A program made the position numbers and the translations under genes. Shown piece by piece: positions 59,406-64,000 of a stretch of 64,000 bases of DNA (positions are counted from its first letter, which is position 1; each line of letters begins with the position of its first letter). Location: contig NZ_FXZM01000007.1 in the NCBI RefSeq assembly GCF_900169175.1, positions 122,187 to 186,186 on the forward strand, given 5' to 3'. The notes under the pieces were generated by a model. The model worked only from the letters and a program-made list of their open reading frames with translations, was not told where the DNA came from and did not search any database. Origin of the DNA: Brevibacterium jeotgali (GTDB taxonomy: Bacteria; Actinomycetota; Actinomycetes; Actinomycetales; Brevibacteriaceae).

Positions 59406-59443
59406 GGTCGCCAGTCTGCCACCAGCTCGCATCCCGAACAATT

Positions 59444-59518
59444 CTGTGATCACTGATCTTGTTTTCTCCGACACGCGAAGATACCGTGACACCTGCAAAC
59501 AGAGATCACTGCTCACAG
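59444..59518. promoter_or_regulatory. Paired TetR-like operators flanking the epimerase promoter
   Basis: CTGTGATCACTGATCT (59444-59459) and AGATCACTGCTCACAG (59503-59518) are inverted copies of one another at 14 of 16 bases, centred 59 bp apart. Between them, TTGTTT (59459-59464) and TACCGT (59482-59487) are 17 bp apart on the plus strand, a candidate promoter for the epimerase gene. Confidence 0.55.
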
Positions 59519-59531
59519 AAACGAGTCGGCC

Positions 59532-60554
59532 ATGCACTACCTCGTCACAGGAGCCGGTCAGATCGGCGCGCAGCTCGTCCGCGGCCTCACGGACTCCGGA
59601 CACTCGGTCACGGTGCTCCGCCGCAGCACCGCCCCCGTCCCCGGCGCTCACACACTCAGCGGCGACGTCGCCGATCCGCGACTCCTCCGCGAGGCGGCCG
59701 ATGGTGCGAGCGCGATCTTCCACTGCGTCCACAGCTCCTACGACCACAAGGCGTGGCTCAGAGACCTGCCGCACCGCGAGGCCGCGGTCATGGACGTCGC
59801 CGCCGAGCTCGACATCCCCGTGGTCTTCCCTGAGTCCGTGTACGCCTACGGCGAACGCGCACGATCACTGAAGGAGTCCTCGGCAGCGGCCCCCGTCTCC
59901 CCGCTGGGCGAAGTGCGCGCAATGCTGCTCGCCTCGCGGGCGTCGCATACGGCGCGAACGATCTCCGTCATTGCGGCGGACCTCATCGGCCCCACTGCGA
60001 ACCCGCAGTCGTCGGTGCTGCAGCTGCTCGTCATGGACCCCGCGGGGAGGGGACGGCGGGCGTGGATCATGGGCGACCCCGATGCCGCCCGCACCTTCAC
60101 GTACATCCCGGACATGACGCGAGCGATGGTCGCCGCGGCGCAGAACGCCGAGGTCGTGTCCGCCGCCGGCGACGCCGTCCTCACCGTCCCGGCGGCACCG
60201 GCGCTCACGCAGCGTGAGATGGCCGCCGATGCTGCGCGCGCGAAGGGACGGAAGCCGGCCGGCGTGTCCCGCATCCCCACATGGGCGCTGCGGATCGTCG
60301 GATTCGCCTCCCCGCTGTTCCGCGAGCTCGCCGCGCAGTCGTACCTGTGGGCGCATCCGAGCGTGCTGGAGCCGGGCATGCTCGCGAGGGAGCGCACCGT
60401 CGAGCCGACGCCATGGACGGAGGTGCTCGAGGAGTGGGCCTGCGACGGCGGGAACTCCCCCGGACAGGATCAGCGGAGCACAGCACCCCGCTCCCCGGCA
60501 CTCAGGCGCTCCACGCCTGAGCACCCGCATCGCTCCGCTTCCGAGTCACGATGA
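59532..60554 (+). CDS. NAD-dependent epimerase/dehydratase-like protein
   Basis: This 340-residue atypical SDR has the Rossmann motif YLVTGAGQIGAQLVRGL at its start and ESVYAYG in place of the YxxxK region. It resembles NmrA/isoflavone-reductase-like members and is probably an NAD(P)-binding reductase; the substrate is unknown. Its C-terminal 30 residues (RSTAPRSPALRRSTPEH) are low-complexity. The last 53 bp overlap the end of the convergent permease gene at 60502. It is probably controlled by the divergent TetR protein. Confidence 0.8.
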   Translation: MHYLVTGAGQIGAQLVRGLTDSGHSVTVLRRSTAPVPGAHTLSGDVADPRLLREAADGASAIFHCVHSSYDHKAWLRDLPHREAAVMDVAAELDIPVVFPESVYAYGERARSLKESSAAAPVSPLGEVRAMLLASRASHTARTISVIAADLIGPTANPQSSVLQLLVMDPAGRGRRAWIMGDPDAARTFTYIPDMTRAMVAAAQNAEVVSAAGDAVLTVPAAPALTQREMAADAARAKGRKPAGVSRIPTWALRIVGFASPLFRELAAQSYLWAHPSVLEPGMLARERTVEPTPWTEVLEEWACDGGNSPGQDQRSTAPRSPALRRSTPEHPHRSASESR

Positions 60555-62157
60555 CGTTCACCAGCAGTGTCCCGACGAACGCGATCGCGAACGACACGAG
60601 CATCGCAAGCGTCATGCCCCACGCCGTCGTCGAGATGAACGGAGCGACGAACGCCGGGAGGTAGGCGGAGGCCTCGGCGCCGGTGATCCCCACGACCGTG
60701 CCACCGGCCGTCGCCGCGATCAGCGCAATGGCGAACACCCGCTTGTCGCCGAACATGAAGGGATACGACGCCTCGACGAACGTGCCGAAGAAGACGTTCA
60801 CGGCGGACCCGGATCCCGCGAGCGCCCGCTCACCCGACGTCCGCGACCGCACCACGTTCGCGAGCGTGATCCCGAACGACACCATGACGAGCGAGACCAT
60901 GTCGATCGCCCCGAAGAAGCTGTGCCCCTTCTCCCCCATCTCGAGGAGCACGAGCGGGAGAATGACCGAGTGGTAGACGCCTCCGATGATCGCGGGCCAC
61001 ATGACGAGGCCCGCGAGCGCGCCGGCCAGCAGCGGACTGAAATCGACGGCGGATTCGATGCCCGCCTTGACCCAGTCGCCCAGCAGACTGGTGAACGGTG
61101 CGAGCGCGAAGTAGACGAGGAGGCCGGGCACGAGGCCCGCGAGGGCGCCCGTGAGGATGTTCGCCGTCGTCGCGGGGAACCTCCACGCGAGCGTCCAGCG
61201 GATGACGGTGGGCGCGACGAGGCCCGCGAGGATGCCGCTCACAAGACCACCGAGGATCCCACCCTCCTGCGCGAGGATCCCCGCGAGCGCACCGGCGACG
61301 AGGCCGACCTCATCGAGTCCGCTGACCTTCCGCGCCGCGACCGCTGACACGACGATCGGCAGCGCCGCGAGGAGGAGGTCGAAGACCGGGCTCAGGAAGT
61401 CCGCACCCGGGATGCGGCTGAGGGCGAGAACGAGGGCGAGCGCGATGAAGGCGGGGAGCGAGCCGACCATGATGCCGCGGATGCTGATCCGCTTCCAGGC
61501 GGGGGCATCGGCGACGGCGCCGCCCGACACTCCCCCGGACCCGCCCGACGAACCGCCGAGCACTGGCCGGTACTTCACCGACCAATGACGCGCGAGGCCG
61601 GACATGTAGGCGACCGCACGCGTCGAGCTGGTCGTACCCGTCGTCCCGGACACCGCGACGAGATGGACGCCCTGCTGCTGCGCCTTCGCGATCGAGCTTC
61701 CGCCGGTTCCTGCGACGGGCAGGCCGGCCTCCGCGGCAGCGGCGAGCGCCTGCGCGTTCACGTCGCCGGGGTCGGCACTCATGATGATGAGGCCGTCGAT
61801 CTCACCTGCACCGATACGCCGGGCGAGCTCCGCGTCCTGCTCGCGAGCCGCGGCGTTGACCTCGTCGAGCGTGCCGTCGACGTGGGCGTACGGCACACCA
61901 TCCGCGGATATTCCCCACAGCTTCGCAGGGGTCGTCGTGCTGACGCCGTCCATCGACGCCGTCGCCGCCACGAACTGGGCGTCGACCAGGTCGAATCCGG
62001 CCGCGCCCGCCTGCCTCACGATGTCGGAGAGGAGCTGACGCGGATCGTCGCCGCCGTGGCTGCGCAGGTTCCCGCCACTGCTGCCGATCACGACGATCGT
62101 GCGCGCTCGGTCGGTCTGCTCGGACGCGCCGGCGTCCGCCATCGATTCGTCCGTCAT
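60502..62157 (-). CDS. PTS fructose-EIIC-like membrane protein with Rossmann-like N-domain, no cysteine
   Basis: This 551-residue protein has a soluble N-terminal domain of about 180 residues (TIVVIGSSGGNLRSHGGDD, GLIIMSADPGDVNAQALAAA, VAGTGGSSIAKAQQQGVHLV). An EIIC-like membrane domain follows with about ten helices (AGILAQEGGILGGLVSGILAG, MWPAIIGGVYHSVILPLVLL, VVGITGAEASAYLPAFVAPF). There is no cysteine in the protein, so the N-domain is not a normal EIIB, and no EIIA, HPr or EI gene lies nearby. The start at 62157 has GAGGGG upstream. The transported compound is unknown. Confidence 0.7.
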   Translation of the reverse strand: MTDESMADAGASEQTDRARTIVVIGSSGGNLRSHGGDDPRQLLSDIVRQAGAAGFDLVDAQFVAATASMDGVSTTTPAKLWGISADGVPYAHVDGTLDEVNAAAREQDAELARRIGAGEIDGLIIMSADPGDVNAQALAAAAEAGLPVAGTGGSSIAKAQQQGVHLVAVSGTTGTTSSTRAVAYMSGLARHWSVKYRPVLGGSSGGSGGVSGGAVADAPAWKRISIRGIMVGSLPAFIALALVLALSRIPGADFLSPVFDLLLAALPIVVSAVAARKVSGLDEVGLVAGALAGILAQEGGILGGLVSGILAGLVAPTVIRWTLAWRFPATTANILTGALAGLVPGLLVYFALAPFTSLLGDWVKAGIESAVDFSPLLAGALAGLVMWPAIIGGVYHSVILPLVLLEMGEKGHSFFGAIDMVSLVMVSFGITLANVVRSRTSGERALAGSGSAVNVFFGTFVEASYPFMFGDKRVFAIALIAATAGGTVVGITGAEASAYLPAFVAPFISTTAWGMTLAMLVSFAIAFVGTLLVNVIVTRKRSDAGAQAWSA

Positions 62158-62514
62158 GGTCCCCTCGTCTTCCACGGATGACGGGGCGCCCGAGCGAATG
62201 CGATTTCCGACGACCCCAACGCTCAATCCTAGAACCGGACCTGGGGGTCGGATCGGGCGACCCCGCGAAGCGGAGCCGAACGGCTGGCACGGGCGCCGAC
62301 TGCCCGACCGCCTGGCGTCCCCGCCCGCCCGGCAGACCCCGCGTCCCCACCGGGCCCCGCATCCCCACCCGACCCGGCAGACCCGGCGAACCTGTCGAGA
62401 ACGCCGGCGAACAGTCCGACGTAGAGCGTCCAGTCACGGGAGCCCCTCCGGGGTGGCCCCCTGGGGTCGACCCGTGCGTGCGGCTCACGCGTGCGTGCGG
62501 GCCACGCGCGCGGG
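62158..62514. other. GC-rich gap without a recognised gene
   Basis: This gap between the permease start and the small gene at 62515 is skewed and repetitive (runs of GACCCCGCG/CCCACC type around 62320-62400). Open frames through it lack start signals and family features. It probably contains the permease promoter on the minus strand, which I could not pin down. Confidence 0.4.
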
Positions 62515-62757
62515 TCACGGCTGACGCGGCATCGTGAGGTAGCGACGCAGGGCGTCCGCGCGCTCACTCTCGATCTGGCGTTCGACCTGGTGACGGCGGA
62601 TCGCCGTCGCATGATCGTCCTCGTGGTGATGAGCGGTGGGCTCGGGGTGAGGCAGCCGCCCAGCGGAGCGCGTCGTGCTCCTCGCCCAACGGATCAGGGC
62701 GAGACCGATCGACAGCGCGACGCGATGGGGAATCGGATAGGGGTGGGAAAAAGACAT
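62515..62757 (-). CDS. Small basic hypothetical protein
   Basis: This 80-residue protein has an N-terminal amphipathic or weakly hydrophobic helix (HRVALSIGLALIRWARST), a His-rich middle (PTAHHHEDDHATA) and a C-terminal helix (RRHQVERQIESERADALRRYL). GAGGA lies 6 bp before the ATG. I know similar short HRxALxxGLALIxW-type proteins in Micrococcales but no function. It lies next to the ISL3 element's left end. Confidence 0.5.
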   Translation of the reverse strand: MSFSHPYPIPHRVALSIGLALIRWARSTTRSAGRLPHPEPTAHHHEDDHATAIRRHQVERQIESERADALRRYLTMPRQP

Positions 62758-62901
62758 GAAGAATCCTCGGAAGTCCTTTTTCGGGCATCACGAATAGCCC
62801 GACGAGAATGGCGGGAGAAGCGAACCGGCACCACCGCCTGAAGGCACGCGACGCTCAGTCGATCGACCTATTCGCTGCATTCATGGGAGCGGTGGATATG
62901 A

Positions 62902-64000
62902 GGCTCTTCTCGAACGAGGGTGTAGTCCGTTGAGCGCGTCGCTGTCCGTGTAGGAGTCGAGGTCTCCCTGAAGATGGAAGTTCCTACACTGCCCATCCGG
63001 AAGACCTCGACATGTCCCACCCTACTTTTGATGCGCCCTGCCTGACCACGTTCTGCCGCCTCGACGAGCTCGGTCTCCAAGCCGTCGGACAACACCTGGA
63101 ACCCGACCGAGCGATGCTCCAATGCCGAGTCGTTGAACCAGACCAGTGGTGCCAGCACTGCGGATGTGAGGGGACGCCACGGGACACGGTGGTGCGCAGG
63201 CTCGCGCACGAACCCTTCGGACACCGACCCACGACGCTGCTGATCCGCGTGCGTCGTTACAAGTGCTCAGGATGCGGCCGGGTGTGGCGCCAGGACACGA
63301 CCGCAGCGGCGCCGCCGCGGGCGAAGATCTCCCGCGGCGGTCTGCGATGGGGACTGGAAGGACTCGTGGTGGACCATCTGTCCATCTCCCGCGTCGCGGC
63401 AGGACTGGCCGTGTCATGGTCGGCCGCGAACGACGCGATCCTCGCTGAAGGCGCACGACAACTGATCGATGACCCTCACCGCTTCGACGGTGTCACCACG
63501 ATCGGTGTCGACGAGCACGTGTGGCGCCACACGAAGCGTGGCGACAAGTACGTGACCGTGATCATCGATCTGACCCCGGTGCGTGAGAAGACCGGACCTG
63601 CCCGGCTGCTGGACATGGTCGAAGGCCACTCCAAAGCAGTCTTCAAGCGGTGGCTGGCTGCACGCCCGCAGCAGTGGCAGAACGGGATCGAGGTCGTTGC
63701 GATGGACGGATTCACTGGGTTCAAGACCGCCGCCGCCGAAGAGCTTCCCGACGCTGCTCCGATCATGGATCCATTCCATGTGATCCGGCTTACCGGGGAC
63801 GCGCTGGAGAACTGTCGGCGCCGTGTTCAGCGCGATGTGTTCGGTCGTCGGGGTAGGACTGGTGATCCGCTCTACCGGGTCCGCCGGACTCTGCTGACAG
63901 GAGCGGGTCTTCTCACCGAGAAGCAGCATGCGCGACTCGAGGAGGTGTTCGCCGACCAGCGCCATGTCGAGGTTGAAGCGACCTGGGGTGTGTATCAGGA
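62902..64000 (+). mobile_element. ISL3-family insertion sequence, left part
   Basis: The likely left terminal repeat begins GGCTCTTCTCGAACGAGGGT at 62902, matching the GGCTCTTC start of IS31831-type ISL3 elements. The transposase follows, and the right end lies beyond the window, so the target duplication cannot be checked. Between the end and the gene are nested inverted repeats: GTGTAGGA (62948-62955) with TCCTACAC (62982-62989), and GTCGAGGTCT (62956-62965) with AGACCTCGAC (63002-63011). The inner pair overlaps the transposase start region. Confidence 0.8.
63012..64000 (+). CDS. ISL3-family transposase (truncated by window end)
   Basis: The first 329 codons are present and uninterrupted. 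The N-terminus begins MSHPTFDAPCLTTFCRL and has two zinc-finger-like pairs (CQHCGCEG and YKCSGCGRVW) that bind the element ends. The DDE catalytic domain starts with TIGVDEHVWRH (first Asp) and VVAMDGFTGFK (second Asp); FHVIRLTGDALENCRRR follows as in ISL3 transposases, and the catalytic Glu would lie further on. The start directly follows the AGACCTCGAC repeat. Confidence 0.92.
   Translation, partial: MSHPTFDAPCLTTFCRLDELGLQAVGQHLEPDRAMLQCRVVEPDQWCQHCGCEGTPRDTVVRRLAHEPFGHRPTTLLIRVRRYKCSGCGRVWRQDTTAAAPPRAKISRGGLRWGLEGLVVDHLSISRVAAGLAVSWSAANDAILAEGARQLIDDPHRFDGVTTIGVDEHVWRHTKRGDKYVTVIIDLTPVREKTGPARLLDMVEGHSKAVFKRWLAARPQQWQNGIEVVAMDGFTGFKTAAAEELPDAAPIMDPFHVIRLTGDALENCRRRVQRDVFGRRGRTGDPLYRVRRTLLTGAGLLTEKQHARLEEVFADQRHVEVEATWGVYQ

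Noticed and set aside
1..64000. tRNA, rRNA or other structured RNA genes
   Set aside because: No cloverleaf or conserved rRNA stretch was recognised by eye; a covariance-model scan would be needed to exclude small RNAs.

Overview
The window is a 64 kb piece of a high-GC (about two thirds G+C) actinobacterial chromosome. Evidence: the codon bias, GTG starts and GTGA/ATGA stop-start overlaps, a long DUF222/HNH protein, a CopD-CtaG fusion, a PaaX-family regulator, a WXG100-like small protein and an IS31831-like ISL3 element. The mix suggests Micrococcales, perhaps Brevibacterium or a relative; that genus is inference. No rRNA, tRNA, CRISPR array or prophage was found. Most of the window is ordinary chromosome, and the only clear mobile element is cut by the right edge.

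Left third (1-26 kb). On the minus strand are an acyl-CoA synthetase and a MetQ-MetI-MetN type ABC importer. Next come an OsmC/Ohr peroxidase and an ArsR/AHSA1 pair with a clear promoter. An MHS-family transporter follows, broken by a frameshift. Then a CopD-CtaG copper protein, a nitrilase-family amidase, the nucleoid protein HU, and an rpmB-rpmG-rpsN set of zinc-free ribosomal paralogues about 2 kb from a Fur/Zur-type regulator. The branched-chain 2-oxoacid dehydrogenase operon (E1alpha-E1beta-E2) has a good promoter with a Crp/GlxR-like palindrome at its start site. It is followed by a translationally coupled three-gene cassette: a WXG100-like protein, an unknown protein and an alpha/beta hydrolase with an ESX-like N-terminus. 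Then purB and a CitAB/DcuSR-type two-component system, divergent from copZ with a CsoR-type operator.

Middle (26-46 kb). A membrane-anchored protein, an OmpR-type regulator with an unusually long linker and a sensor kinase look like a Cse-type envelope-stress unit. Then a trehalose-phosphatase/GH15 fusion with a DUF308 protein, a TRIC-family channel, an AlaA-type aminotransferase, an XRE-cupin regulator with an internal peptide repeat, and a thioredoxin-reductase-like flavoprotein. From 38 to 46 kb is an aromatic catabolic block for the 3-oxoadipate pathway: PcaD, an aromatic-acid MFS transporter, a stand-alone FrdA-like flavoprotein, CatC, a CatR-like LysR and CatB. No ring-cleavage dioxygenase is present.

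Right third (46-64 kb). A DUF222/HNH protein, an OGG-fold-like protein and a methyltransferase precede a tryptophan-to-anthranilate gene set (kynA-kynU-PaaX-type regulator-formamidase-like hydrolase). Then come a PhnB-like protein, an FkbM methyltransferase, a stress SDR, apt, a TetR/epimerase pair with paired operators, and a cysteine-free PTS-EIIC-like permease. The left end of an ISL3 element closes the window.

A recurring theme is short GC-rich tandem repeats, often of exactly 16 bp or twice that, placed just 3' of stop codons or between converging genes (1.9, 14.1, 33.6, 36.0 and 55.7 kb).
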